Source: a virus. Taken from it: 63,031 nucleotides of DNA. Each line of letters starts with the position of its first letter. Position 1 is the first letter of the stretch. The stretch lies in the IMG/VR virus record IMGVR_UViG_3300031695_000005, positions 1 to 63,031 of that record; one strand, written 5' to 3'. Below are positions 21,942-30,571 of this stretch, piece after piece. Position numbers and translations under genes: made by a program. Below the pieces are notes generated by a model that had not been told where the DNA came from, did no database searches, and worked only from the letters and a program-made list of their open reading frames with translations.

Positions 21942-24866
21942 TTAAGAATATACAGAACCGTTTTGTCCAGTATCTAAGTTTGAAATACCAGTAGTTATAC
22001 TTACAGGTAATTGTTTCAGTGTAGAATTCAATGCTATTAATGTAGTATTTAATTTTTTAAAGTCAGCACTACCAGAATCACTAGATGGTGATTTTGAAGT
22101 ATTACCTGTTAATGAATCTATTCCTCGACCTATTGCTCCTTTAAGGCCACCTCCAGTGTTAGGAGATTCAGCCATTATATCTCTAATTTCTTCAACTGCT
22201 CTTGCTAAAGCTACATAACCATCTCTTCTTCTAGGTAACTCGGAACCAGATTTAAATAAATCACCAAAGGCAACTGTCTTTTCAATATCTATTTTATTAA
22301 TTGCATCTGCAATTTTAGTAATACCATCTGCCGCCTTATCTAATAATCCTTTTTCTGCTACATCTCCTAATGTTACTATGAATGATTTAAAGTCACTTAA
22401 CTGCGTAGAGATAAATGGATTTGATGCATATAACGTTGCAAACGAAGTTCCAATAGAAGTTAATAATCTTCCAATTGATTTTGAAACCTTTTCAGGTTTT
22501 AATCCATCTTGTGAAAATGCTTTAAGTCCACCGGCTATATCTGTTAATGCAGCACCTGCACCATCAACGGCATCAATACCTTTTTCAACTAAATTTTCAT
22601 CCCAGCTAATTAAACCAAAGAAACCAGAATCTTTTTGTTCCATTCCACCAACAGCAGCAAATGCGTTACCTACCATACCTATTACGGCTTTAATCTTTCC
22701 AGCAACTGCTTTTGGATTTTCAATACCTGCAAAGGTACTTAAACCTCCTGCTATTTTACTTAATTCATCGCCTGCACCTTGGACTGATTGTATACCTTCT
22801 TGTACTTTATTCTTTTTAATTCCAAACAAAGATCCAAAGAAACCACCAGCTTCTACATTACCTTCTGTTGCAATAGCTGAAAACGCTTCTTGTACAAAAC
22901 CAATTGATTTAGATATAGCAGCACCAACTACATCAAAATCTACTTCAGAGTCAACTAATTTTTGAAATTCAGTTAAACCAATTGCAATATCCTTTAAAGC
23001 CGAGCCTGCGCCTTGCACCGAAGCTAAACCTTCAGCTACTTTATTCTTTTTAATTCCAAATAAAGATCCAAAGAATCCACCTGCATCAACATTACCTTCT
23101 TCAGCAACGGCAGCAAATGCTCTTTGTATAAATCCAACTGTTTTAGCTATAGCATCTCCTAATACGACAAAGTCTACTTTACTATCTACTAATTTTTGAA
23201 ATTCAGTTAAACCTCCTGCTATATTAGTTAATGCTTTACCTGCATCCATTACAGAACTAATACCTTTTTTAGTGGCATTAGGACTAAATGCATTTCCAAA
23301 TACTGAACCAAATATACCTGTTGGTGTTGCAGCTTCACCACCTGCTTGCGCAAATGCTGTACTGATTCCTGATAATACTGTTGCTAATTGTAAACTTTCA
23401 TCAGAAGTCCAACCTAATTTTTGATATGCTTTTAAACCTTTTGATAATACTATTAATGATAATCCTGCTGCACCAAATCCTGCGGCTGCTGCTATCATTT
23501 TAACAGAATCAACTGCTCCAGTTAAAGCTCCACCAATAGAACTAAAGAATCCACCAACACCACCTCCACTAGGCGGTCCTATAAATGCTGCTTTTACACC
23601 AGCTAATGTAGTAGTTAATTTAAGAGCATCATCTTCAGTAAAGTCAACCTTTTTAATTGCTGTTAATCCTGGGGCAAGTGCCAATAGTGCAACACCTATA
23701 GCGGCAAATGCAGCTGCACCTGGTATAATAGCTACTGCACCAAAACCGGCAGCAGCAAACAATAATCCCATTGCTGTTAATAATGCAGACTGTATACCAA
23801 TATCTTCTAATGTAGTATCTTTAGTTGCCTGTGCAAATGGTATATAACCTATTCCAAATACTAATAAACCTAAACCCATAGAAGCTAATGAAGCTGCACC
23901 TTGAATAATTAAACTAAATGCAGAACCTAAAATAGCAGTTACTATACCAATACCTACTAAGACTCCTGCTTGTAACGCAATAGCTTCAGGTGTTGGTGCT
24001 GTCTTAGCAACAGCGAATGCAAATAGAGCATAACCTAAACCAAATATAACTAATCCTATTCCCATCATTGCTAAAGCAATAGAACCGTTTGATATCTGTT
24101 TATCAAATAATCCTAATAAAGCAACAGCACCACCTATTAAAACTAATGAAGCAACCATTCCTACTAATATAGCAGGTGCCATTAAAATAAAGAATGTAGT
24201 TAATGCAAATAAAGCTAAGCCTACTGCAAATGATTTTAAACCATCACCTATCGTATCCAATGCTTTTGAACCTTTGGCTATTTGTTTTTCACCCATACCT
24301 AGTAAAAGGAATAGAGGAACTACTAAAGCAGTAGCTATGTATAATAATGGAAGACCTATTGCAGCTGGTATTAATAAAAGAGCAGATAGAGCTAAGGCTT
24401 TAGAGAATTTCAGAATTGAATCACCTATAGTCATCATAGCGTTAGCACCTGCATTCATTTTCTTTGGATCTGATTTAGACCATAACTCTATTTGAGTTTT
24501 AACAAAGTCATTATACTTCTTAATAGTCTTTACAGGAACTAGCATAAAGATTAATAAACCTTTAGCCATATCGACAGTACCAGCACCTAACATTTTAAAT
24601 GCATTACCACCATCAACCATTCCTTTTGAACCCTTACCGCCACTACCGCCTAATAAACCAGCAAGACCACCACCAGAGTCTTTTTTCATTAACGCGGTTT
24701 GTATTTTTAATTCTTTTAGAATTTGTGTTTGTACTGCACCACCAGATGATTGGCCAGTAGATGCAACAGCTACAGTTAATGCGTCTAATGATTCTGCGGT
24801 AGATTCTGTCGCAGCCTGGATCTTAGTTAAAGGATCCATTAAGTCTTTTAAAGTTACAACAGCCAT
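21942..24866 (-). CDS. Tail tape measure protein with internal repeats
   Basis: The 974-residue protein is the probable tape measure. It has a coiled helical N-terminus, a very hydrophobic central part (residues about 150-400 with many predicted membrane-type helices), and a C-terminal region with a module that recurs. The module (…AxxIAxGLTEFQKLVDSxVDF…GFFGSLFGIKKNKVxEGxxSVQGA) is exactly tandem at 23240-22773 (two copies of 78 residues) and diverged copies lie on both sides. Position next to tail tube and gp26-like genes, length and composition support a gp29-type tail protein. The exact T4 homology cannot be proven from motif alone. Confidence 0.72.
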   Translation of the reverse strand: MAVVTLKDLMDPLTKIQAATESTAESLDALTVAVASTGQSSGGAVQTQILKELKIQTALMKKDSGGGLAGLLGGSGGKGSKGMVDGGNAFKMLGAGTVDMAKGLLIFMLVPVKTIKKYNDFVKTQIELWSKSDPKKMNAGANAMMTIGDSILKFSKALALSALLLIPAAIGLPLLYIATALVVPLFLLLGMGEKQIAKGSKALDTIGDGLKSFAVGLALFALTTFFILMAPAILVGMVASLVLIGGAVALLGLFDKQISNGSIALAMMGIGLVIFGLGYALFAFAVAKTAPTPEAIALQAGVLVGIGIVTAILGSAFSLIIQGAASLASMGLGLLVFGIGYIPFAQATKDTTLEDIGIQSALLTAMGLLFAAAGFGAVAIIPGAAAFAAIGVALLALAPGLTAIKKVDFTEDDALKLTTTLAGVKAAFIGPPSGGGVGGFFSSIGGALTGAVDSVKMIAAAAGFGAAGLSLIVLSKGLKAYQKLGWTSDESLQLATVLSGISTAFAQAGGEAATPTGIFGSVFGNAFSPNATKKGISSVMDAGKALTNIAGGLTEFQKLVDSKVDFVVLGDAIAKTVGFIQRAFAAVAEEGNVDAGGFFGSLFGIKKNKVAEGLASVQGAGSALKDIAIGLTEFQKLVDSEVDFDVVGAAISKSIGFVQEAFSAIATEGNVEAGGFFGSLFGIKKNKVQEGIQSVQGAGDELSKIAGGLSTFAGIENPKAVAGKIKAVIGMVGNAFAAVGGMEQKDSGFFGLISWDENLVEKGIDAVDGAGAALTDIAGGLKAFSQDGLKPEKVSKSIGRLLTSIGTSFATLYASNPFISTQLSDFKSFIVTLGDVAEKGLLDKAADGITKIADAINKIDIEKTVAFGDLFKSGSELPRRRDGYVALARAVEEIRDIMAESPNTGGGLKGAIGRGIDSLTGNTSKSPSSDSGSADFKKLNTTLIALNSTLKQLPVSITTGISNLDTGQNGSVYS
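22773..23240 (-). repeat. Two tandem 234-bp coding repeats in the tape measure
   Basis: Codon-exact tandem units at 23007-23240 and 22773-23006 encode 78-residue modules that agree over most positions (shared GLTEFQKLVDS and GGFFGSLFGIKKNKV). Diverged units continue on both sides (22772 and below; above 23240). Confidence 0.75.
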
Positions 24867-24879
24867 TTAGATTTTATTT

Positions 24880-25083
24880 TTAAAATTTAGGCATGGAGAT
24901 TTTTGGCATTGTAGGGGTTTTAAATTTACTAGCCATCCCATCCATATTGTATTTATCGTTGGTGTCTTTAGTATTTTGTTGCTCTTGCTTATTGCGCTCT
25001 TTCAACAAGTCATTATAGATTTCTAATGTGTACTCATATTCATAGAAAGGAAGCAAATCCAACTCTGAAGGTTGGAGATGCAA
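24880..25083 (-). CDS. Small tail-assembly-chaperone-like protein, possibly made by frameshift
   Basis: No ATG begins this frame; the first usable codon is TTG 25083. The frame remains open upstream to within about 25160, overlapping the end of the gp26-like gene. The 67-residue product contains LDLLPFYEYEYTLEIYNDLLKERNKQ, a short YEY segment like the second half of tail assembly chaperones. Phage tail chaperones are often made by a programmed shift between two such overlapping frames just before the tape measure. Here a +1 or -2 shift would fuse them. Whether it is a real separate protein or a fusion is open. Confidence 0.45.
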   Translation of the reverse strand: MHLQPSELDLLPFYEYEYTLEIYNDLLKERNKQEQQNTKDTNDKYNMDGMASKFKTPTMPKISMPKF

Positions 25084-25108
25084 CTTTTCTAATAATAATA
25101 CTCTAACT

Positions 25109-26104
25109 TTAAAGAAGTTCAGTAGAGATATCTGGAATAAGGAACAAAGCCTTGATACCGCCGGGAAACGTTAGCGGAACGGTGACCCCCTCACCGCAGC
25201 TTTTACATGGAAATACCATCTCCGGTTTAACACCGACTTTCATATCTTCAGCTAATCTGTAGACAATTGTATATTTTGTAGCATCCCATCCTTGAAAAGA
25301 TGTAATCTTAGAGAATATATCTTTTTCATTCCAACCTCTCCATTCTCTCTGTAGATAAGGTAAGATAGCTAGAGTAGATTTATCCCAGCTTTGGTTTTTC
25401 TCTTCTCTATCTCTGATATAATCAGTTATCGCCCTCATTACACCTATTGTCGGTGGAGCCATTTTAATAATACCATAATTTTTTGTTGCAACCGAATAAC
25501 ATTTATCAGCTTCATCATAGTATTTTTCAAATCTTTCTACAACAGAATTAAACTGTAAATTATCTGTTCTTAATTCTACAGATTCTTGAGAATTACAACT
25601 AGAAGTCTTACATGATTTTCTACTTATTGGCATCATTAATGTTTGCTCACCAGTTTTAAAGGTTAACTCTCTAATTGATAGTATTAAATAAATTCTATCT
25701 TCTTCAAGAATATCCTTATAAGATCCTCTTTGCGTACCATACGTTACTTTAGAACATGATACTACAATGTTATTTAAACCTTCGTCTACTTCCTTTAGGT
25801 TATTTTCATCAATTGTAGAAAAGGTTCTAACCTCAGCAACCTTTGCAGGTCTAATATGAATTTCAAAATCTTCTCTATAAAATTTACCTTTTGACGGAAA
25901 GCTGTTAAGATCCAAACGAGTATAACCTACCATTGCATTTAATCTCTGAACTTCAGGATCATCATTAGTAACTTTATTCATTTGTCTAGCAACATCAACC
26001 TTTCCTAAACCTGTAACTACATCTCTAGGAGTTTCTGTAGCTTCTACTGGTATACCTTCAGCTGCTGCAAATTCCTTCTTAATATTTTCTTCGTGCTCTG
26101 ACAT
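25109..26104 (-). CDS. Baseplate-hub/tail-assembly protein, gp26-like
   Basis: The 331-residue protein has an ENIKKEFAAAEG start, LNSFPSKGKFYREDFEIHIRPAKVAEVRTFSTID, and at the C-terminus a zinc-ribbon-like FPCKSCGEGVTVPLTFPGGIKALFLIPDI. Sequences of this type with the CxxC...PLTFPGGI ending occur in the gp26 hub region of T4-like phages, which I take as a tentative identity. The C-terminal coding stretch is abnormally GC-rich for this genome. It lies directly before the tape measure unit, matching tail assembly. The stop codon at 25109 is inside the possible frameshift zone. Confidence 0.55.
   Translation of the reverse strand: MSEHEENIKKEFAAAEGIPVEATETPRDVVTGLGKVDVARQMNKVTNDDPEVQRLNAMVGYTRLDLNSFPSKGKFYREDFEIHIRPAKVAEVRTFSTIDENNLKEVDEGLNNIVVSCSKVTYGTQRGSYKDILEEDRIYLILSIRELTFKTGEQTLMMPISRKSCKTSSCNSQESVELRTDNLQFNSVVERFEKYYDEADKCYSVATKNYGIIKMAPPTIGVMRAITDYIRDREEKNQSWDKSTLAILPYLQREWRGWNEKDIFSKITSFQGWDATKYTIVYRLAEDMKVGVKPEMVFPCKSCGEGVTVPLTFPGGIKALFLIPDISTELL
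25180..25196 (-). other. GC-rich hairpin within the gp26-like gene
   Basis: CGGTGA-GGGGG-TCACCG forms a perfect six-base-pair stem with a G5 loop on the minus strand. A CCC triplet 20 bp downstream could pair with the loop. The surrounding 60 bp are far more GC-rich than the rest of the window. Possibly an RNA structure or a recent import. Confidence 0.5.
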
Positions 26105-26107
26105 TAT

Positions 26108-26578
26108 TTAATTGTTTTTTATTAATTTTTTCTCTGTGGTTGTTTCTTCAACTATATGCTCTACTATTAACTGTCTAACATATCTTGAAATGGCAACAGG
26201 TTTAATTCTATTTTCCATTGATTTTTGTATAATAATTGCATTAAGACTATCTTCATCACTAGGAGTTAATAATACTTGCAATTTTTTAGTTAATCTTTTT
26301 CTTTGTGGAATAAGCTCCTGTACAGTTTCATTAAAACCATATTTAGGATTATCAGATTTAAATTTATTAATCCAATGCTCTACTCTTTTTAAAACATCAC
26401 TTAACGATTCATCAGCTTTAAAGACTTCCATAACTTCTCGCTTAAATGCTCTAGTTCCAAAATCCTTTACTGCTCGTTTAATGTATTTTCCTGTACCAAA
26501 GTTATTAGGGTTATCATTTACTGAATAACCTATATAAACTTTGTTTGTTTTTTCTTGTTGTAATTTATAGATAATCAT
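26108..26578 (-). CDS. GIY-YIG family endonuclease (homing-type)
   Basis: The 156-residue protein begins IIYKLQQEKTNKVYIGYSV, the GIY-YIG core with IYK and VYIG, then GTGKYIKRAVKDFGTRAFKREVME, which resembles Seg-type homing enzymes, and a long helical, basic C-terminus (possible DNA-binding NUMOD/helix). The first motif is degenerate (IYK for GIY). It sits between the tail tube and gp26-like genes, a typical insertion place for free-standing phage homing endonucleases. It lies between two terminator/promoter regions. Confidence 0.72.
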   Translation of the reverse strand: MIIYKLQQEKTNKVYIGYSVNDNPNNFGTGKYIKRAVKDFGTRAFKREVMEVFKADESLSDVLKRVEHWINKFKSDNPKYGFNETVQELIPQRKRLTKKLQVLLTPSDEDSLNAIIIQKSMENRIKPVAISRYVRQLIVEHIVEETTTEKKLIKNN

Positions 26579-26626
26579 GTTTCTATATTATATAATTTAT
26601 ATTATATATTAAGGCGAAGGTAAAAA

Positions 26627-26657
26627 AACTGGGATAGCTATAAAAACAATCCCAGTT
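26627..26657 (-). terminator. Intrinsic terminator after tail tube gene
   Basis: AACTGGGAT and ATCCCAGTT pair over nine bases with a 13-base loop; the minus strand continues TTTTTTTACC. It separates gp19 from the homing endonuclease. Confidence 0.85.
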
Positions 26658-26676
26658 TATATTAAATTAATTTATA

Positions 26677-27231
26677 TTACGATCCTACGTTCTCTTCAAC
26701 CCAATGATCACAACGATAAGTCATTGTTAAATCAACTGCGTCTGGAGTAGTATAGTTTAGTTCATCCACAAAATCCATTTGCAAAATTGGGAATACATCT
26801 TTAAATGTAATCTTTCTGAAAATATCTCCTGCTCTATTATATTGAACAATTATCATACTACCTACGTAATCTTTCTTTAATCCCATTTCACCAGTTAATG
26901 GATCATAGATTATATTACTCCAATTACGGAATGTATTATAGATATAGTTTTCATTAGCTTCATTCAAGTTAAGACTGAAGTTAAGAGCTAGATCAACAAA
27001 AGTTTGACCTGGCATACCTGCGTATGACCTATCGGCAAATTTATATTTTTGACCTACTGGATCAATCGATGGGTTTAAGTTATTTAAACCTCCAATTGAG
27101 TTTACTTGCTCTAAGATAAGTCCTGTATCATCCCCTAATGGTGAAAATACAGTTACCTCAAAAAGGTTCGCCTGTATAGGTTCGTACCTTTGGCTACTGG
27201 CCCTTGACTGGGTATAATGTGGTAACGGCAT
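26677..27231 (-). CDS. gp19: Tail tube protein, gp19-like
   Basis: The 184-residue protein resembles T4 gp19: N-terminal ANLFEVTVFSPLG, then the GQKYKFADRSYAGMPGQTFVDLALNFSLNLNEANENYIYNTFRNW segment and the C-terminal YRCDHWVEE. Length matches the family (about 163-190). It stands right after the sheath gene, which is normal T4 order, and has its own terminator. A TATATAAA box is 16 bp upstream (27247-27257). It forms the inner tube of the contractile tail. Confidence 0.88.
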   Translation of the reverse strand: MPLPHYTQSRASSQRYEPIQANLFEVTVFSPLGDDTGLILEQVNSIGGLNNLNPSIDPVGQKYKFADRSYAGMPGQTFVDLALNFSLNLNEANENYIYNTFRNWSNIIYDPLTGEMGLKKDYVGSMIIVQYNRAGDIFRKITFKDVFPILQMDFVDELNYTTPDAVDLTMTYRCDHWVEENVGS

Positions 27232-27246
27232 AATTTATTTTGTTTT

Positions 27247-27257
27247 TTTATATATTC
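27247..27257 (-). promoter_or_regulatory. Putative late promoter box GAATATATAAA before gp19
   Basis: Exact copy of the 11-mer, 16 bp upstream of the ATG. Confidence 0.5.
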
Positions 27258-27272
27258 GTCTTAACTAACCTC

Positions 27273-30200
27273 TTATTGGAAGTTTCCTGTACTAATTGCA
27301 CCGGTTCTTAGAATAGTTGTTCTTTGTACAAGAATTTCCATTCCTCTTACTGGTTCAATATATGTATCTAGGATACCTACATTCTGATCAATAACTTCTG
27401 GTGTATTATTAGTTTCATCCATTATATTTCTATAATCAAAAACTCCATCATCATTTTGAACAGTTGATAAGAAATTATCAGCTAATGTTTTTATCTCTAA
27501 TCTTGTTTGAGCTGTATTAAATTCAAATAAGTAGTTTTTAAGAATTGCATCTATACCATCTTGGATATAAATTACAACCTCTCTAACGTTAATAGAACTT
27601 AAAGCAGATTTTGGAACCTGTTGAGCAGTTTTATTTGCAAATATAGTTGGTCCTGTTCCACTTTGGAATACAATTGGATTTAATCCGAATGGTTCCAAAA
27701 AGTTACGATCTGTTGTATCAAGATTTATTTCTAAACCTACAACCCCATTTCCACCAATAACTCCACGTCTTACACCAGCCACGATTGACCAAGGTAATGC
27801 GTTTTCATATTTAAGTATAAAATTATTAGATACGTTTGCAGCAGGAGGTACGTTTATATTCTTACCTAAATCTCTAACTGTTACAAATGGATAATAATAT
27901 CCACCATAAGAACCATCGCTTGTTGCTGATGGTAACGAATATCTAATCGTTGGGTTTTTACTAAGATCTCCACCTTCTGCAATAAACTTAGAAGATAGTT
28001 GGCCAGTTATTGTTGTAAACACTGGATTTGTATTAGTTCTAAAATCTTTTGCTGATGGTGCATTAACAATTGCAAATGCATTTTTCCTTGCTCCACATAA
28101 TTTAGTAAATATAGATTTACAATTTGCTTCTATACCATTTCCGAATGTATCTACTAAATAACGGAAGTTAATAGTTTCTCTATCAGTTAAGGCGTTAGCT
28201 AATTGTGTACCTAACAGAATTGGACTTAATATTTCATTTTGTCTTGAATTAGTACCATTTGGTAATTTAGTTAATGGATATGCATATCCAGGTAATTCAA
28301 AGATATTTAAAAAATCTATCCATCTGTCAATTGGTCTATATAGTTCCACGTATAATATAGAGTTTACAGTATTAATATCAATCTCTGATTGAGTTGTTAC
28401 TAATACACCAGATCCAGCTGCAGGAATTGATAATGGAAATTCAGCAGGAGTTGCTGTTCTTACAGAATTAATTCTTGTTAATCTTGATGGCGCCGTTGAA
28501 CTACCTTCAGAATGTACTAAGTAATTTCCTACGATTACTTTTGCAATTTGAGGGTTTGTTGAATCTATTACAACTTGATTAGGTAAGATAGCAGTTTCTT
28601 TATTAGAATCACCTAAAATAGCTATTGTTAAATTATTTGATCCTTTTAATGTTTGTACGTTTAAAGTATTTGCTGCTACTGCAACTGCCTTAGATGTTAG
28701 GAATAATCCTGCACCATCTAAAGTAAAATTAGCATGATCTTGTAAAGTTGTAAAATCAGCATCTTGGTAAGGTATTATTCTTACAGCAGATGGAAAATAA
28801 GCTGAATCAGATATTGCATAAGGCGTTCCTGCAGGAGTTCCTGTTGGAACAGCACTTGGAATAAAACCATATGTTGTAGAAACAAATCTTAAGAATGATG
28901 TTTGTTGAACTCCACCTACATTGTAAACTGCTTCATCTCCATCGGTTAATGTTCCTATAGAAAATGCAGCTAATGGAGCAGAACCGTAACCACCTATAAT
29001 ACCGGCTGTTGCGTTTGCTAATGGAAATTCATCAGCTATAAAGTCAATTGCAGATTCATTTACAAATGTATATGTTGCTTTTAACATTATTGCTGGCGTT
29101 ATACCTCCAACTGCTGAAACTTGTATACTTGTAACAGTACCACCTGCGGCAGCTGCTGTAACTAAAGTAACTGGAACCCAAAATGTTGTAGCCCCTACTG
29201 TTCCTTGTATAAATGATCCTACTGTTGTAGCAGTATTTGCTGTCATAGTTTTCATTGCAGTAAATATTGCATCTTTAGCAGCATTTGAATTTGTTGCTAC
29301 TATTTGTACGTCAGTTCCACCAGATATTATTGATGTTGTCATAGTACTAGTCGTAACAGCCGCTACAGTTCCAGCTTCTACCGTTCTAGCATAAGCTAAA
29401 TCAGAAACGATTGTTCCACTATATGATAACATATTAATATCAGTTTGAGAACTTGCAGTTTGAGTATATTCAAGATTATGTCCTATTAGATCAATTCCAC
29501 CAGCAACACCATCAATAAGTATATCTCCACTAAATAAATCTTCATTTACAGTACAGAATAAACCAGTCGATGCAGTATCAGCATTAATAACTTTTTCAAC
29601 GAAAAGGTTATTACCTAATAGATCTACAAAATCAGGAATTAAACATGCAGTATAAGTTGCAACTAAGTTTACTTCCGGTTCATTAAAAAATTGTGCAATT
29701 TTTGTATCAGTAGCATCGTTATCTAATACTCTTCTTTTTAATCCTTCTGTTGCACTAAAATATTGTTGGAATGTTGGATCTGATTCAAATCTTTTATAAG
29801 GTTCAACATCTGCAAATTTACCACCAAAGTTACCGTCTATCACAAAGACGTCAACAAAGAAGTCAGATATTAAACTATCTTTATCCAAAAAGCCTGGTAC
29901 ATTAGCAGAACCATACCATTCTTCAACTGTTACTTGGTAAGGTAAAACATTTCCAGGTGCAGATTTTTTTGCAATTACAGATATAGGATTTTGTCCTAAA
30001 TTAACAATATCAAAGAAATCATTTACTTTATCTGAACCTAATACGCTAGTGTTAGCGTTCATGTTAGTTAAGAATGAATCAGTATCTGGATACCAGAATT
30101 TGTCTGTATTATAAAACTTACTGAATTCATAACCGTCTGTTCCAGAAGGATATCCTAAGTTACGTTGAACATCTGGCGTAGCCGATGTTGCAAACCTATT

Positions 30201-30512
30201 AGCATATACTAAATCAGTTGAAGTTAATGTAAGTAAATTTAGTGCAAGAATTGGTCCTCTTTCCAATGCTGTCAAGCAGCTTCTGTGGAAAAAAGAATCT
30301 TTTCTTTCTAAGGTTCTATCAATATCACCATATACTTGCTTAAAGAAAGCTGTATCTGGAATAAAGACAGGAGTATTAAACGGGCCTGTCCTAGAGAAAC
30401 CGACTATAAGTCGTGTTTGATTTGCAGGAATACTTACTACTTGACTTTTGTCAAATTCGAAACGATATGTACCTGCAGCTTTAAGAGAAGCGATTTTTGG
30501 ATCTAGTGCCAT
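27273..30512 (-). CDS. gp18: Tail sheath protein, gp18-like, oversized
   Basis: The 1079-residue protein is a T4-type sheath: N-terminal TRLIVGFSRTGPFNTPVFIPD, ALERGPILALNLL, and C-terminal REVVIYIQDGIDAILKNYLFEFNTAQTRLEIKTLADNFLSTVQND. T4 gp18 is 659 residues, so about 400 extra residues are present. The excess lies roughly at 330-650: low-complexity, Thr/Ala/Val-rich, with a beta-rich decoration look. The sheath contracts to drive the tube through the cell surface. It follows gp17 and precedes gp19, as in T4. Confidence 0.9.
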   Translation of the reverse strand: MALDPKIASLKAAGTYRFEFDKSQVVSIPANQTRLIVGFSRTGPFNTPVFIPDTAFFKQVYGDIDRTLERKDSFFHRSCLTALERGPILALNLLTLTSTDLVYANRFATSATPDVQRNLGYPSGTDGYEFSKFYNTDKFWYPDTDSFLTNMNANTSVLGSDKVNDFFDIVNLGQNPISVIAKKSAPGNVLPYQVTVEEWYGSANVPGFLDKDSLISDFFVDVFVIDGNFGGKFADVEPYKRFESDPTFQQYFSATEGLKRRVLDNDATDTKIAQFFNEPEVNLVATYTACLIPDFVDLLGNNLFVEKVINADTASTGLFCTVNEDLFSGDILIDGVAGGIDLIGHNLEYTQTASSQTDINMLSYSGTIVSDLAYARTVEAGTVAAVTTSTMTTSIISGGTDVQIVATNSNAAKDAIFTAMKTMTANTATTVGSFIQGTVGATTFWVPVTLVTAAAAGGTVTSIQVSAVGGITPAIMLKATYTFVNESAIDFIADEFPLANATAGIIGGYGSAPLAAFSIGTLTDGDEAVYNVGGVQQTSFLRFVSTTYGFIPSAVPTGTPAGTPYAISDSAYFPSAVRIIPYQDADFTTLQDHANFTLDGAGLFLTSKAVAVAANTLNVQTLKGSNNLTIAILGDSNKETAILPNQVVIDSTNPQIAKVIVGNYLVHSEGSSTAPSRLTRINSVRTATPAEFPLSIPAAGSGVLVTTQSEIDINTVNSILYVELYRPIDRWIDFLNIFELPGYAYPLTKLPNGTNSRQNEILSPILLGTQLANALTDRETINFRYLVDTFGNGIEANCKSIFTKLCGARKNAFAIVNAPSAKDFRTNTNPVFTTITGQLSSKFIAEGGDLSKNPTIRYSLPSATSDGSYGGYYYPFVTVRDLGKNINVPPAANVSNNFILKYENALPWSIVAGVRRGVIGGNGVVGLEINLDTTDRNFLEPFGLNPIVFQSGTGPTIFANKTAQQVPKSALSSINVREVVIYIQDGIDAILKNYLFEFNTAQTRLEIKTLADNFLSTVQNDDGVFDYRNIMDETNNTPEVIDQNVGILDTYIEPVRGMEILVQRTTILRTGAISTGNFQ

Positions 30513-30571
30513 CTTGTATTATATTTTTTTTGTTTATTAGTTTTTTTATATATCTACCAAGTATCTACTTT

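Noticed and set aside
22378-22965. Plus-strand ORF of 195 residues
   Set aside because: It is the antisense of the tape measure gene with a composition caused by repeats and codon bias; no leader and no motif.
26112-26528. Plus-strand ORF of 138 residues
   Set aside because: Antisense of the GIY-YIG gene, which has clear family motifs on the minus strand.
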